64,000 nucleotides of DNA, taken from NCBI GenBank assembly GCA_905221605.1, contig CAJNDS010000002.1:1893938-1957937 (forward strand). The letters are read 5' to 3'. Within the stretch, counting starts at the first letter, position 1. Each line of letters begins with the position of its first letter. Positions 25,201-40,200 of this stretch are shown piece by piece. The notes under the pieces were generated by a model. The model searched no databases, had not been told where the DNA came from, and worked only from the letters and a program-made list of their open reading frames with translations. A program made the position numbers and the translations under genes. The DNA is from Symbiodinium natans. Lineage: Eukaryota; Sar; Dinophyceae; Suessiales; Symbiodiniaceae.

Positions 25201-28200
25201 TGAATATAGTCCAAGTAGATGCCGCAAGTTTTTGGACATTGACCTGCAAGCACTTAAGGCTCTTCTGGGATGAGGTTGCCAGCGTCTCCAACATCAGGCT
25301 GGCCCCGACATAGGTGAAACCCCAAGCAGCCAGCAGAGGTGTGGGGGGCCCTGTAGAGGTTGATTCGGATGTGACATGTCCGGACAACAATACAGCCTGA
25401 GCCTGCGCTATTGCCACTATCTGGCTGTGTAGTGCAGTTGCCCTGAGTATGGTAGGCCGCGCATTGCTAGTGAGGGCCCGACTGCCCACATGTCTTGTGA
25501 AACTTCTGCCAGCTCTGCCTGCAGAGGTTCGTTGATCAAGACCTCGATGTCATCGATCTGGGCGGAGAGATTCATTGGGATGCTCCGAGCGCTATGAGGA
25601 GGCTGCAACAGAATGACGCGAGACTGATTGAGGGAACTTGAGACATACACCAAAAAGACCATGCACTGGTAGTTTGCATTGAGAGAAAGTATGCCACCTT
25701 CTGGGTCACTTGCCCCAAGTCACTCCGGAGTGCTGCTTCTCAGCTTCAGCTTGGCCACGAAGTGTCTGAGACCGCCCGCCAGCTGTCTCTAAAACCGAGT
25801 AAATCGGGACCTTGCTCTAGGATTGACTCACTTTTGCATCGCCCTCAGAAGTAGAAGTTGGCCTTGCGCGTCCAGTCGTGACCGCGAACTCTCTTCTTGT
25901 ACTTGGGTTGTAAGTACCATGAACCTCCAACTTGGGGTTCAGGGACCTTCTGTTGCTTCCGAATGGTGGCTCTGAGTTTCCAAGCCTTGCCTAGCGCTCA
26001 AGACAGGGCCTCCTGCCACGCAAGCTCTGTCCTTCATGGCCAGCTGGCATGCCCTAGCAGGCTTTCAACAGACAACAAGGCCAAGACTCCCAAAACTCCC
26101 AAAACTCCAAGACCTAGCCCTTGCCACAGGGTCTCGGAGTTCCTCGTGGAGTTGGCCACAGATGAGCTTGTGCCCACGGACCGATCTCAAATAGGCTTGC
26201 CGGCTGCGTGAACATTCAAGAACTGTGAGGCTGATTCTTTGGGTCATGTAGGACAAAAAAAACAAGCAGCCCTATGGCAACGATGTGGAGGGCAATCCTG
26301 CGAAGCCTTTCCCACGGGACAGAGCATGAATGGCTCTATGTCTCCACAGTTCGTGTAAATTTGAGCAACAACCTTTGTCTACCAAGCATCTAGACTTGTC
26401 TTTCTTTTTCTTGCGGGGGTAGTTCCCGTGGTTGAGAGTCTTTTGTGGTCTCGGCACAGATGTTCGCATGCTACCACCACGTTGTGTTCCATATTCAGCC
26501 CTGCTATGGTGGCTCTACCAGAAGGCAGGCTGTCAACCCGAAGCCGGTGTGAGGTGGCATGTAGTCTAGTAGGACAGTGTCTAAGTATGCCTAAGTATGT
26601 CTAAGTATGTCTAAGTGGGGATGGATGATCGAGACTGTGGAAGGGAAAGCCTGGCTAGTGTTGACCCACAGTTCCCGCAGCGCGCGACACGAGCTACCCA
26701 CGTTGAGGCCTCAATGTTCCAGCAGGGACAAACCAGATCCTGGCGCCAGCAGACACTGAACCTTTGCACTATACCCGGTTTGTGGTGTACACGAAGCAGC
26801 TTGGTTGAGCATAGGGTCTGGTTTGTTGTGCGGGTTTTTGTGTTGAGGGCGGCAAGTCCTTTTTGGAATCCAACAGGTTTTGTGTTCATTCATTAGCGTC
26901 ATTGCAGGACTAGACGAGCAACGGATATGCTGCTTTGCATTGCGCAAGACAAGAGAGTTGAGCTCATGTTCGCGCACAACTGGCACAACTTTTCGGCAAG
27001 TGAATCGCGCCATCGCGCTGTGAGCCGAGGTCCACGCTGGCAGAGCAGACCACACCGGTTGGGTACCACTTTGTGGACAAGTCTTCTCCCGTGCTGAGTC
27101 TTGGCGCGCAAAAGGCAACAAGGAGAGAGATGGACTCTCCTGCAACATCTGCTCTGTTCCCAGTCAACGAAGGAAGGATAATCAAGGTCCAAATGTAACG
27201 TCTGTTTCCGAGTTCTGTGCTGACTGCCAGTGTGAGGTGCTTGCGTGCTCTGTACTCAGGAACATCTCCTTCTTTGACTTTGACCTGGATGAGACAGACT
27301 TGTATGGAGACCTGCTATGGGAAGCTCCACTTGATGAGGACGAAGTGCCGAGCCCTGAGTCTGAACCCGACTGAACCTGACTGAACCCAAGTCTGTCGGA
27401 TGGGCTGTCAAATGCACACGCTGCACGGAGGCTGCAGTATCTCGTTTACATGGCCGAGAACAGCACGGGTAAAGAGCGATCTTTGGTCGGCATCGCAAAC
27501 AAAGGCGTGCCTTGCCAGGAATGCGAGTACTTCTCTTGAATGGTTTGGGCTTCAGGGTTAGGATGTGTTTGGAGATGTGATCAGGATGTAGGAGTGAACC
27601 TCGAATTCGCAGATTCCGAAGTGGACTCCTCAACTTTGTGTTCCGTCGGACTGCGCCCCGTTTCGGTTGCCAGTTACCAAATAGAGGCAGCAGCGAATGT
27701 TGCCTTAGGATAGAGCTTGAATCTACATCTCTATCTCGAGCGGCCAAACGAGAGATCCGGTGCCCAGGTGCACAACATGAGCATCGTGCCCGAGACGCCG
27801 TTGCTTAATTACACGCATTTCTTGATCTACACGGCCTCCCCCTTGTCCGAGCTTTTTGGCAAAAGACTGTTTTCTTCAAAGCTGTCCTTTTCGTCATGAG
27901 CTTGCGAATCCTAGTGTTTGCCCCGCGGAACCCATTTAGCCGTCTCTGACAACACAGCAATGAGAAGCTGTCTGGCAAACTGCGGATCATGTTCAAGGGT
28001 ACGTGGAGCTTATGGATTCAGGCAGCTTCTTGATGCTCCCTGCTTGTTCATATGCCCATGGACTGAAGAACTGCGCATGCTGCTAGTGATGGGCCGTAGA
28101 AGTATGTGAAGTGGCTATGCTTGTCTTACTTGTCTTTCCCTAGAAGTGCTTGTACATCTACATCCCATGAATCCATCCCTCCTCTCTCTCCTCTCTGGTA

Positions 28201-31200
28201 CTCGTCCAGTTCCAAGGCAAACGACGCCTGCGGCGCATTTGATCTTCGATGCGGTGGCCAGCGTCTCCGACATTGGCTTCGAAGACAGGGCAACGGACTC
28301 AGAGGGCTCATGAGTTGTTTCTTACAGCGAAACGTCTGCGCCCAGCAAGCTTTGTGGTTCTTTGCAGTTCACTAAATATCTGATATGTTTGAGAGCAGTG
28401 TATGCCATCTGTCGTCATTTCCTTTTATCTCTTTGCCGAAGTCCTGTTTCAAGACATTGGGGTGGGGCTTGTTGAGCGGCTTGTTCTCTGCTCCGACATT
28501 GCACAGTCGTGTCCCCGGCTTTTGAGTCAGAGTCGTTCAATACCGAATGCCTCGACTTCACTGCTGCGATCTCATGTCATCACAACACAGGGTTCCTTCT
28601 CATTGTGGACTGCAATGCAAGCCATTACTTCACCCGTGCGAAACCAACATGGTACGTAAACTTCAAGGCCCGTAGCCCTCGTGTTACAAGTGTGTGGGTG
28701 TTTAGTGGGGAACAGCCACCGGACCCGGCCGGCACAGGATTTGGATGTTCAGGAGGTTGGCGGCAACGTCACATGGACTGCACCTGCAGTTGAGGACCAG
28801 GGCAAGAAGTGCATTAGAGCATCGCATCTCGTGTGTACTGCCGATACTTTACGGCTGACAACCGCTGCAGCTTGTGCTGCTGCTGGTAGTGTTGTTTATG
28901 GCGATGACCCCTTGACATCTGAAAAGCGTGCCAGTTTGAGCCCCCCGCCCGTAAGTCCAGACCTCAGAGCGGCTTCTGAGAACCCGGCTTTTGATACAGG
29001 ACCGCGTTGAGCTGTATCGCATCTATGTTGCGAACTCACCGACAGGCGCACAGCTCTGAGGGCATTTTAGTCCTGGTTATTTAGCTTGTTGAGCATATGC
29101 ATATACTATATATATATATATACTATACATAACATTCGACTCGAGCTTGGTCATTTTGGGACAGGCCCCCTTTGGGCGTAATGTGTTTCTTGAGGCAGAT
29201 GGTCGGCCCTCGGCCCTGTAGACTCGCGTGACCACACTGCGCAAGCAGACAGTTGCAGGTTCCTACTGTTCCTCCTCCGATGACCGAAAGCTGCTGAATC
29301 CTTCCGAATCCTTCCTTCGTCAAACCTGCACTAGCCGCTTGGAATTTTTCCTTGTCGCCAGGCGATGCACGCTTTCAGGTGGCATCCGAGGTCGCTGGCA
29401 CGATTGCTTCCAAGGCACCTTGCTTTCCTGTGGGTTCTGCCAAGAAGGAAGGTTGTCGGGGTCCTTTCAGGCAGGCGCAAGGTGATCTCGAAGCTACCAC
29501 CACCTCCGCTGCCTGAGCCTTCTATCCCAGGTGGCGACAGAGACACCGATCCCAGCCATGTCGTCCGCTGGCCCATGAATGGGGTTGTCGGATGCCGGGG
29601 ATGGACCTTAAGAACCATTCTGGACGTCTTGTGAGCAACCTTGCCACAGCATGAAGCCTTCTACCGCGTGTGTATCTTGCAGTTTGTGCATGCTGCCGCT
29701 CCCGCCCCCTTTTGCGCGGAAGACCCCACAACTTGTCTTCCACTTTTGCCTAGGAACCTGCTGATCTACACACAGTCGGCACTGATGGAGCAGCAGCTTG
29801 CCTGGAAACGAGAGTCGAGAATACACCGATGTAGGGTCTCAAGAGTCTCAAGAGCTAGCGCTGGTAGGTCTAGAAGGAAGCACCTTGTCGCATCAGGGCC
29901 ATCGTCGTAACCCTTGCAAATTATAAAGTCTGGGCGGATGTCAGCCTGGGCAACCTATAACCTGTGCTCGCGGCACCATAAAGTCCAAAGGGGAATGGGG
30001 GCTTGTTGTGGCATGACAGGCGGAGCGCAGATCACGCCTTGCTTCGAGTATAAGGTTTTGGGCTTTGGAGAGTTAAGGAGCTTCGGGCTGTGCCTGAGGA
30101 TCGTCTGTGGGGTTGTGTGGGGGGCTTGGGCGGCTTGGGGCTATATGGTGTCTGTACGGGCATGCTTTCGACTCGCAAGGACCACACCGGCATACCATGC
30201 CATCACCGCGACTGGGCTGCAGCAGCAGGTGCTGCCAGGCATGATCCCCGAAATGCCGTAACTAGAAACAGTGCTTGTATGACGAGGTTCTTTGGCTGTT
30301 CTCGAACTGTCGAGAACGCGTCTTCTTTTCGGTGCCGTCGTCATTGCAGGCTTGGGGTTGTGAGTCTTGGGAACCCTGGCTTGAAAGCAAGGACAACTTC
30401 GCCTCCGTCTCCAACATCACCTTTCCGGAGTTCGATCTCGATGCAGGCGGGCTTCACGGACCTGCACATCGCCCTTTCGCAGCATACCTGACTGCTGAAC
30501 CCCATCCCATGAGATCTATCCAGAAAGATGGATGGCCCCTTTCGGCACAAGGGAAGTTTGGATTTATTTGGCCTCATGCAAGCCCCTGAGATCTAACGCT
30601 GTCAGGCGATTTGGGTGGCGAGCTTTCCTGGGATCCGCCGGAGGACGGGCTTCTGCACCAACCCTGAAGCTCACAGCCCACCAGTCCTACACACCCTATC
30701 AAACAAGCTCCTTCTATCCCTCCTCACCAAACCGAAAGCAAATCTGGGAGCAGATGTGCGGTGCGGCCAGGATGAGAGCCTCGTCACTGCATACAACATC
30801 TACTTTGGGAAGGTGCTGGGGCTCGCGGCTTGCTGGGGCCGAGGGGTTCGCTTGCAGCTTGTTGTGGGGTTTTGTTGGGTTTGCTCGGGCTTCAGTGTCT
30901 TGAAGAGAGTTCCAGGTGTCGGAGGCGTTTGGGCTTCAGGTTCCAAGCTAGCAACGTAGGTTGTTGACAGACGAAGTTGACAGACGAAGACAGATTCTCT
31001 CCTCTGGCGTGGATTCGCTGCTCTGAAGGTGGTGCCCGCGAACGCCTCCTCCGAGGAATGCCGCTGGGAGGTGGGAGCTACAGTTCGCATCGCTATGGTG
31101 TGTTATGACGATGTTATGACGTCAGTCAACGACTTTGGACGAGTTGGACTTCCTGAGGTGGTCACGCCGAAGGTGGCCTTGATCACTGGCGTGCCGCTTC

Positions 31201-34200
31201 CTCAGCTCACACATTGGATCGACTCATGAAGTCACACGCCATGAAAAAGGCCTGATCTGAGGAAAAATTCGCTTTAAGAGAGCTGTAGACCGGTTCAGAG
31301 GCCCAAAAACAGAGCTCGCACGAAGGCACTTCTGAGGCGCGCCGGCCCGTGCCCAGAAAACACCCCTTTATTTTCAACAAGACCATCAGGCAAAAAGAGA
31401 GCCTTTTTTGCGGCAAGCCCTCATCTTAAGACCAGTCAAGCAGATGTTTAAAAAAGTACCATTATACAGTACGATCACAGGTGACATCAGAGCGCAGCAT
31501 GCTCTCAGGACAAGCTTCGCCATGGAGGCCGCCACCGCGGCCGTGGTGGAGGCTGCCGTGAAGGCGGCCTTGGCTCAGAGCACCTCGGCCGCAGTTTTTG
31601 GGGGGGCGCACTTCGAATACTTGTAGAATGCATATAGAATACTGATAGAATACTTATAGAACACTTAGAATATTTCTAGAACGCTTAGAATACTCACAAA
31701 GAACGTGCAACTGGCCCGCAGGTTTTTCCATCCCGGAAGCAGCTGTCAGCGTGTCCGTGACCCTCTTCACTGGCGGAAACGGAAGACGGCTGGAGGACAA
31801 TGAGGACAAAGTGAGAAAAGCAGAGCTGTGAATTGCAGTATGGCTCAAGGGAGTTCCATTGGACACAGCTCATACAGCTAGCCATAGCCATAAGGATCGC
31901 TACACTAACTTGTCTCTGCGCAACTGGGTGTATTTTGTGTGTGTTTAGGTTAGGTAAGCGGGTTCTGGGACCTTGTGAGGATGGGGTGGGGGGGGGTGGG
32001 GCGCCTGGTTCAAGGTAGGGGCACTTTGACTGGCACAGCTATTCCAAATCGTCAAATTGCGAAACGTGCCGTCCGTATCTGCTTAGCGGCCCCGAAAGTT
32101 GAGAATTCCACGGCGGAATATGCAATCCGGATACGCGTGTCCATGGCACATCTGGGCTGCAGGCTGAAACTCTAGAAAGGCACGGTGAGGCATGGAACAG
32201 CAAGGGCAGGTGGACGGCAGCTGCACCGCCAATTCCAGCCCTCGGTGCACTTGGCTCATATGCCCTGCTTGTCACACAAAACGCCCCCGAAGTCTGGAAG
32301 GAAGTGTTTGCGGGTGGGTTAACGGGCTTGTTCGCTCACGCATCATGCAATTTGAAGCCCAGGTCGCTGGGACGGTCCCATAAGTCTTCTGCACATCTCC
32401 AGACAAAGGGAAGATCCAAAACCACATCACACGTCACCACACTGCCTTTGGTTACATCGTCGTTTCATGCTGATGCACTGCAGTGCACAGGATCGGGACA
32501 GTTCAATCGAGCCTACTCTGCTCTTAAACAGGCTCAGTCTAAGACATGGGCTTCACGGAAGGACCTGGGAGGCTCGGTGTCTATAGATGGGTGCCAATGT
32601 CACAAATATCGATTCCGAAGTCGGAAGTTACGGGGACCAGGACGGAGATTCCCCGATTTGGCACGTCTCCCTTCAGCTCAGCGTGCCACCGACGGAGGCA
32701 GGGCTGAGCTCTTTGAAGTTTAAAATTCTTGACAGGTTGCAGATTCAGAGCGAGCTCTGAGGGAGTTCGGAAGTTTTTTTGTTGGACGCAGAATCACCGA
32801 GCGAGACAAAGGTCTCCGCGGCTTTCAGAGAGAGAGAATTGTGACAATCAGTGCATCGGGGGGGCCCAACTTGAAGACCTCTACAGACCTCTCCAGACCT
32901 CGGGCAGAGCCAGGCCGAGGCCAAGTTGGCTGCCCTGCAAAGCAATGCTGGAGACCTTGCCGCTGCGTTGGGCAGCGGCCTCAGTTTCAGCTGTTGAGAG
33001 AAGGAGCCACTTAGCCACTAACAGTGACCAGAGATGGTGCGCTCTTGTGAGCCTTGTGAGCCTTGGACTTCTGGATGGGGTTTGTCTTTGCTTTTGGGTT
33101 ACTAGTTGCGGAGCTTCATTGTATGGCTAGCGGGGTTGAGGTCTTGCGGGTATGCTTTTGGCTCAATGGGCCTATAGTTACGTCCGGCTTGTGAGTTTCT
33201 GGATAGAATTCTGCGTAGACCCCATCCAACCGCTATTGCTGAGTCTTAGACATACTGAAGCTTGCAGAGGCTTCAAGGCTCTACAGGCACAAGTTCATCC
33301 TGAAAGCAACCCAGGCTGCAGTACCTGGAGGTCTCCTAAACCGCTTGTCTAGCCCAGCAGACTCGAACAGACATGTTCAGACCAATACCCAAACACATCC
33401 AAATACCCAAATGCCCAAATACCCAATGTTCATTCTCTCTTTGGATTCTGAAGAGTTGGCGACACCGAGGCCTCGAAGATCAGACAGCAGTGGCAGCTCT
33501 GGCGGAAAGCTTCGCCAAGGCGAAGGTGCCAAAGGGCTGCATCATGTCATGATCAGCACAGGGCTCTATATGCGGCTTTCGTTTCAGGGCCAGGTGTCGC
33601 TTGAGTAGGCTCACAATACTCGCAATTGCAGCAGGGCCGATCTTACGTTGGGAAAGCAAGCCCGCAAAGCCCCCGCTCCCACGCCGGTCCAGGTTCGCAC
33701 AGAGGTGGCAGACCAAACGCTGGCAGTTGCTCAGCCAGACTCTCAGAGATGCGTCTGGTGATTTGAAACCCATCACAGGCTTTACAGGCTTTGGCGTCTG
33801 GGTGGTAGGGTTGGTGCATGTACGGAGTATGTGTGCGTGTGTGTTGGGATCCCTCTAAACCCTCAACACAAAACCCACAGTGCAGCAGAGTCGCGGGTAG
33901 AAGTTGGGTGGAGGCCAGTTAGTCATTGTTGCTCTTACCCAGCTGGTGGTATTGTTCAGCATGCTCTGCGACCCCAAACCGCCTGTAGCGACGGCTGACC
34001 ATGGGTCCATGCCAGGGATGTGCTGTAAGGAGTAGAGCCTTTACATGTGTAGGCTGTGTTTCATGATTCGAATTCAAATGTCCTTGCGAGGCATGACACC
34101 CTCGAGCCAGAGGACGGCCACGAAGCCGACACACGGCAGCTGTCCGTCCAGGACTTTTACTAAGCTTGAAGGCTCGCCTTCCAAGCATTCAAGAATAGTC

Positions 34201-37200
34201 TAGCATTCGGAGACTCGCTGCGGCCCTTGCTTTCAAAAGCTTGCGGCGGAAGTTGGAAGGCTGAGGGGCTCATGGGGCTCGAAGCTCGAAGCCCTGACTG
34301 CCAACAGATGTGCGGCAGTCTTCTACAAAAGGGTGTCGGGTGCTGTATTGGGCTGTAAATTCTGGTCCTGAGCATGCTGAACAATGATGACGCCCCTTCT
34401 AAACACGCGCCCAGATTGCAAACCACAAATTCTTAGCCTTTTACATCCAGACCCTTAGCAAAAGCACAACCCTCGCAAGGTTGCAACAACACCACTGCAT
34501 TTGTGCCTTTGCAGGAGTTTGTCGACCCTGCGGTGGATGCCATGGTCGCTTGGTGCAGGCCTGGAAGACTGGGGTTGGGCTTTGGAGCGTTTAGCGGGGC
34601 AGCACTGCGCCGATGGGGGACCCCTGCAACTCGTCCACGGATCCCGAGCAGGAAGACCTATCGAACTGTGGGCACGTCGGACCTGCAGATCACTGTGCCG
34701 GTTGAGACGCCCCGAAACGACTTCACCCACTTTGCAGCCTGGCGATCATAAAGAAATCAGTTCCCTCTGTGAATAGTAGCACGTGTTCAAGTCACTCTAC
34801 ACTCAGAATGCCAGAACGTCGAAGGATTTGATTTTTCGATGTTGGCGGCTTGATGAGTGTGGGAAACTCACGTACTATATGAATCTCATGGTGGCTTCGC
34901 CCGATCTCAGGTGATCTATACGGCCTCTACGCTGGTGGCTTCTCTTGTCAGTGGCCCTGAATTCCCAAAGGCTAAACTACGGATCGTTACACATGGAAAA
35001 CCAGTAGTATTTCGCAAAGTCCTCTGTGGGTTTCAGTTTGGTGTTCTGCGTCGGGGAAAGTTCGAGACCTTGGCGCTGGTAAACCCAACTCCTCCAGCAG
35101 TGGCAGCAGCTAGGTTGAGCAATCCACACCGACCGCGCTTGGGATCTTCGACGCAAACGCAACAGTCTCAGGACTCTCGGCAATGCACCCGAAACCTCTA
35201 CGTCACAAAGCCCTAAGCCTGCAACGTTTTTTAGTGTCCAGAGCCTTTTTCGTAGTCACTCTCTTCTTTTGCGGACCAGCGGCACATGCAATGACCGACC
35301 CCATCCCACACCCTTTGAGGTTTCTAGAATCTGCCAATAGGAAGGCCCTGCAATACCTCGCCTTTAAGTGATTCGTGATGTTTTTGTAGGCACGGGGCCA
35401 GCATGTACTGCGCTGCTCAGCATCCTGCAAGTGCGAGCGCCAAGGAGTTGATTTCGTTGACGACGTGCCTCGGCAAAATTGGATGAAACGCTCTGAGTAT
35501 CTCTGAGTTCAGAGGATTTCATGTCCAGGATCCATTCCAGGCACGTCATGGCACGTCGTTCACAACGCCCCAGGCCCGAAATGCGAAGCGGCTCCAAGAA
35601 AACACCTTCTGACCGGGACAAAGCCCCCATGAATCAGAATCCTCGAAAGGACGCTTTTCTTACTCCGAGGACCTGGATCCGCTCGAGTTTGGCGGCAACG
35701 TGACCTGGCAAGAGCCCTCGGACTCCGACCGCGTGCAGGCTGGAGACTTCAAGACAAGAGCACGCACATTGTCAAGCAGTCAAGCTGTTAGTGGTCTTTG
35801 CATATCCTTTTGAGTGGCTTGTTTGGGAGGACTATCTGCTCTACTTCGCGGAAGATGAGCTGGGCAGCAACCGAAGCCGAGTGGGAAACGTTGTGCCGGT
35901 TGGCCCGGCGCTTAGCAGGAAACATTGGACTCAAGATGTAGTTCACACCGGCCGACTGGCCCACTTGCCAGCTTCTTGCATCCAGCAGTTCAGCGCTGTG
36001 ATAGCCATCTGTACGCGTGGATCCAGCTGAAGGAGTGGTGGCTGACAGCTCTGGCCACTAGCCCGTGCCGAATGTCCTTACCCGCCCTCCATGGGACGAA
36101 GTCAAAGAAAGTATTAGAGCGCCAACCAAGGTACCAGCCGCGAGCTGCTTCCTCCGGAAATTTCCCAAGTTCCGGCGTTTACCCACTTGGTGCGCCTTTC
36201 CTGCAGCCTACACGGTTCCGCATAAGGTTACTTCAATCATGGAGCCACTCCAAACGCCGACAACAGGTTTTTTGGTTTAGCTTAGTTTTGTCTGTGCCTG
36301 GAGTTGAGATTTGGGCTCAATGATATCAACAGCAAAGCTCTGACAAGTGCGAGTGCTGGGGTGCAGAGTCGATTCGCGACTGAGGATCTACACACGGTCT
36401 TGGCTGGTGGAGCAGAGTACACCAGCCTCCTTTGCGCTTTCTGACACGATCTCGATGGTGTCGAACATTGCTGCGACCTAAGATTCAGAGCTGAGAATGG
36501 TTGATGCCTGGGCTTCGTGGGATTCTAGGTTTCCGGAAGTCGTTTGAGCTCTTTCCGAAGCCTTTTTACGCCAAGGTGTTCGAGGACTTGGACCTGGATT
36601 TCAATGACCTGGGCTCCAACATCACATGGACGGAGCCGAGCGTTTACCAACAGGCAGTGTGCTTGGTCGCTCAACATGCCTTCGTTGTGTACTTGTGCTG
36701 AACATAATCGCCAGCACCAGAGGTCACAGAGTACTACGTGTACCTGGCAGACGGCCCAGAGCCCTTGAAGATCACGGGCGACAATGGCAACATGCCATGG
36801 ACAGGACCTTTGCCTCCATTTTCTCTGCTCTGAGATTTTCAGGGTACTGCCGACTCCCAACAAATCCAAGGCCGTTTCAGGGGAAAGTTTTGGACCATGT
36901 CCCGAAAAGTAGCCCAACCCGGAGGTCATTTTTATGTGTAGTCGTCAGCTTGTTTAACTTACCCAGTTCCGGCCAGAAAATGAACGCAATCTTTTCTGGC
37001 GGTGTTTGCCAATCCGAATCCGACAAGTCCCGAAAACATGAAGCCCCAAGCTCTCCACCACAACACGAAAAAGGGAGAAATCTAAGTCTTTGAAATCTTC
37101 AAGTTCTTAGGGCCTCGTCTCGCTAAGTGCCACGTTAACTTCAATCCCCCCCGCCCTCCCCGCGAACCCTCCGCCACCCATGCGACACCCCTGACTCCTT

Positions 37201-40200
37201 CACCTCCAACCCTCAAATCCCTGAATCGCCTGGATCCCTGAACCTGAAACCGCCAGGGCGCTCGCAACTCGGCGTGGTTTCGGTGGGCACGGAGCTGCTT
37301 TTTGTACCTCCTGAGACTCCCAGGACAGCTCGCGGTTCTCTTGTTAGGGTTTAGGGCAGTTCGGCTGAGTTGGTGATGCTGGAAGCTGGGTGTCCTGACT
37401 TCGGTGTAAGCCTTGATGCAGAGTTGGAAGGGTTGTTGGGGTTTGAGGGTGAAAGCTTTGGTGTGCTGCGCACAGGAATGGGTACAGCCACGCCGTGGGC
37501 TTAGCGTGGCAACCGTGAGGTGACACGCAATCTGTGAGCCACACTGACTTTGGCTGCCATCCCAAACCCAAACCCTACAATCATCCGTGCTTTCAGCCTC
37601 ACGACTGGAAACCCAAAATGGTGTAACAGTGCAACACAAAGGAAGGCCAGCTTGGTATCTCGTTCGGAAGCAATGGATGCACTGTGCAAAGTTTGGGTCC
37701 GGCAGAGAGGCCACCTTTCATTTCCGGAAGGAACACACCCACGCACACACACATTCACACGCATCATTCAGTTTCACATTGGGACCAGGATCTCTGACTT
37801 GTGCGGGGTTTCAGAACGTTATGTGGTTTAGGGATGAGTCGAGTTCGGTTTTTTGCTGCAGGTTTCATGGTGGTTGTGGACTCTTTTGAAACATCCAGGG
37901 CTTTGATGCATCCATCCGCCAGCCAAGGTGGTGATCTATGCATCCTCGGACTTGGTTGAGCCCCTTTGAGCAAGAGCAGTTGAAAGTTCGAAGACAAGTG
38001 CCCATAGGCCCGGGCTGCACAGGATCGGCCTGGCCTCCCTTCCCTGATCCTACCTGAAGTTTCCCGGGCTGCCCCATCAAACAGCACTGAGGCAAACCAC
38101 TCCGCAATACCACGTCATCCACGATGCCAATGCCAGCGTCTCGAACGTGGATTTCGTGGGCAAAGATTTGGACTTGGAGGCCTATGGCCCTTCGGGCGAT
38201 GCTGCTGTAGAGGGCTGAAACTTGAGTTCTCTAAACTGTAAACAAAGCTACAAACTGCTACGGAGCCTGGCACAGGATCTCGGCGGAGTGGTCAGCTGGA
38301 ATGCACCTGGCTCCGATTGGGATCGGGCGCCCCGGCATCGGTCGTCCAACAGCCATAAATCCTATTGCGTCACGAATTAGCAGAAGCTGTTCTTGCAGAG
38401 CATTGCAGAGGCAAGCGGCAAGAGTGTTGATGTGGTGCCAGCTTTCAGGTCATTGCCTATGCCGTTTATCTCTCCTTAGATGACATCGGGACAAACCGAT
38501 CGCAGATCGAACAGGTGCGGCGTTGTCACCGATGCTGGAAGCTGGTGCCCTAAAGAAGACCCCTTGCACTCCAAACCCATGAAGAAGTCGACAGACTCCG
38601 GATTTCATTGATTCAGCCAGTCTAGACTTCATGTATAGGCGCAGGCTTCCCCAACTGCCAACCCGCGTCTTCCTTCTTTCATGGCTGCGCGAAGGACCCC
38701 GAAGGTAGAGTGTAAAGCCCGCGGTCGATACAACCCTGTCAGGATGTTCCTTTCGGAACCAATATGCTGCTGACACCTGCAGAAACACCTCGCAACGCCT
38801 ACACCCGCTTTGTGGTGTATACCAAGCATCCAAGCTCAAGTTTGCTCAAAGGGTCTCGCTGAGAATGCAGGTGGAAAGGAGTATGGTTTGTCGCGTCACG
38901 GTTTAGGGCATGTTCTTGCCGAACTTGTAAGTACGCATGCGGAAGCCCTACGGTCAACCGTGCCAGAAGCCCTCAGCAACACCAACCATAATCATAAAGC
39001 CAGAAAGGTCTACCCTTGTGGAGCAGACCACTCCAACGGCGCACAGCCTCTTCGACACCAGTGCCCTTGCTCGAGATTTGGATTTCCTGGACATTGACGT
39101 GGACCGTGGGGAAGTCGCCGGTAACCTCACCTGGGAACCGCCCTCGGATGAGTTCCATGCACCTCGACTGTTCATGGGGTACTCGTCGACGCCTTGCTTT
39201 TCGTGATGGGTTTGCTGTCTGTAAAGAACTTCACCCTAAATCTGGTCCGGTTTGTGGCACGTCGAGGGAAACTTCTTCCTGCTTGGTCACACTATCGACT
39301 GCTTGTGCAGGAAACTGAGGTGGTATGCTGTTAGCACAGCTTTGTAAACGTCTCCTAAATCACCTCAGTAAACCCTAAGCTATTCAGGAGGGAGACCGCG
39401 TGAGTCGCGTGAGCGCTGTGCAACCGCTGGAGGTCATCCGATACAACGTATACTTGTCGGAGAACGCCTATGGCCAGGGTCGCCAGTACTTGGGCAACGT
39501 CTCCGTCGGTATCTACGAGCCTCTTGTCGCAGTTGCGATCCTTCCGAATGTTTTCAGGCTCGAAGATTGTGAAGGCTGGCCGAGAAAGCTTTTTGAAACA
39601 AGAAGGACCTCGGCCTCGATACTGAAGCAGTTTCGAAGTTAGCCTTGGCTATCCCTAGCTCCATCGTCGGAAGATCCGGTGAGGAGGGGGGTCGCAACAA
39701 GGGCTAACGCTGAAAGGCTTGTTGGATCCACACTTTACGGCTGCGTGCAGTACTAGCGCCTTGCTAAACTGAGTTCCAATGCTTTCAGGTTCTTTATCCC
39801 GCTGGACACGCCACTATACAACCACACGCACCTTTTGGTGTGACTTCGTTGCATCTATGGCAAAAGGACATTTTTTTTTTTTTTAAAGGGGGGGGGGGGG
39901 CAGGTTTAAGTTTAAGAAGGGCACACGGGTTGCACGCCCTCGAAACTTAACATACCCCCGTAACATACTCCCGATATTTGCAGGTAAAGTAGCTTATGAT
40001 GCAGCGAAACATACCCGAAACATACCCGCGAAACATACCCTGATCCCAACACTTGTCGCCCCCCCCCCCCCCCCCCCAATATTACACAACACAGGTCAGG
40101 TGCAGCATGGCATTGTAAAAGCCTTCGACCTTGTAAAGCGAAATAACAAAAAGCGCAGCAGCAAGATCATTTGTGCATAGAGCTTCAGCTACTCGCTTCA

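Noticed and set aside
29107-29123. TA repeat as a promoter TATA region
   Set aside because: It is a plain dinucleotide run inside an intron, and dinoflagellates rarely use a TATA box.
33156-33166. TTTTGGCTCAA, the same 11 bases as part of the dinoflagellate spliced leader
   Set aside because: Match too short, not followed by a convincing ORF start, and the preceding half of the leader is absent; chance or a worn relic.
37082-37714. 210-codon minus frame
   Set aside because: No module, no motif; lies in the long intron-like gap of FN3-like unit 12.
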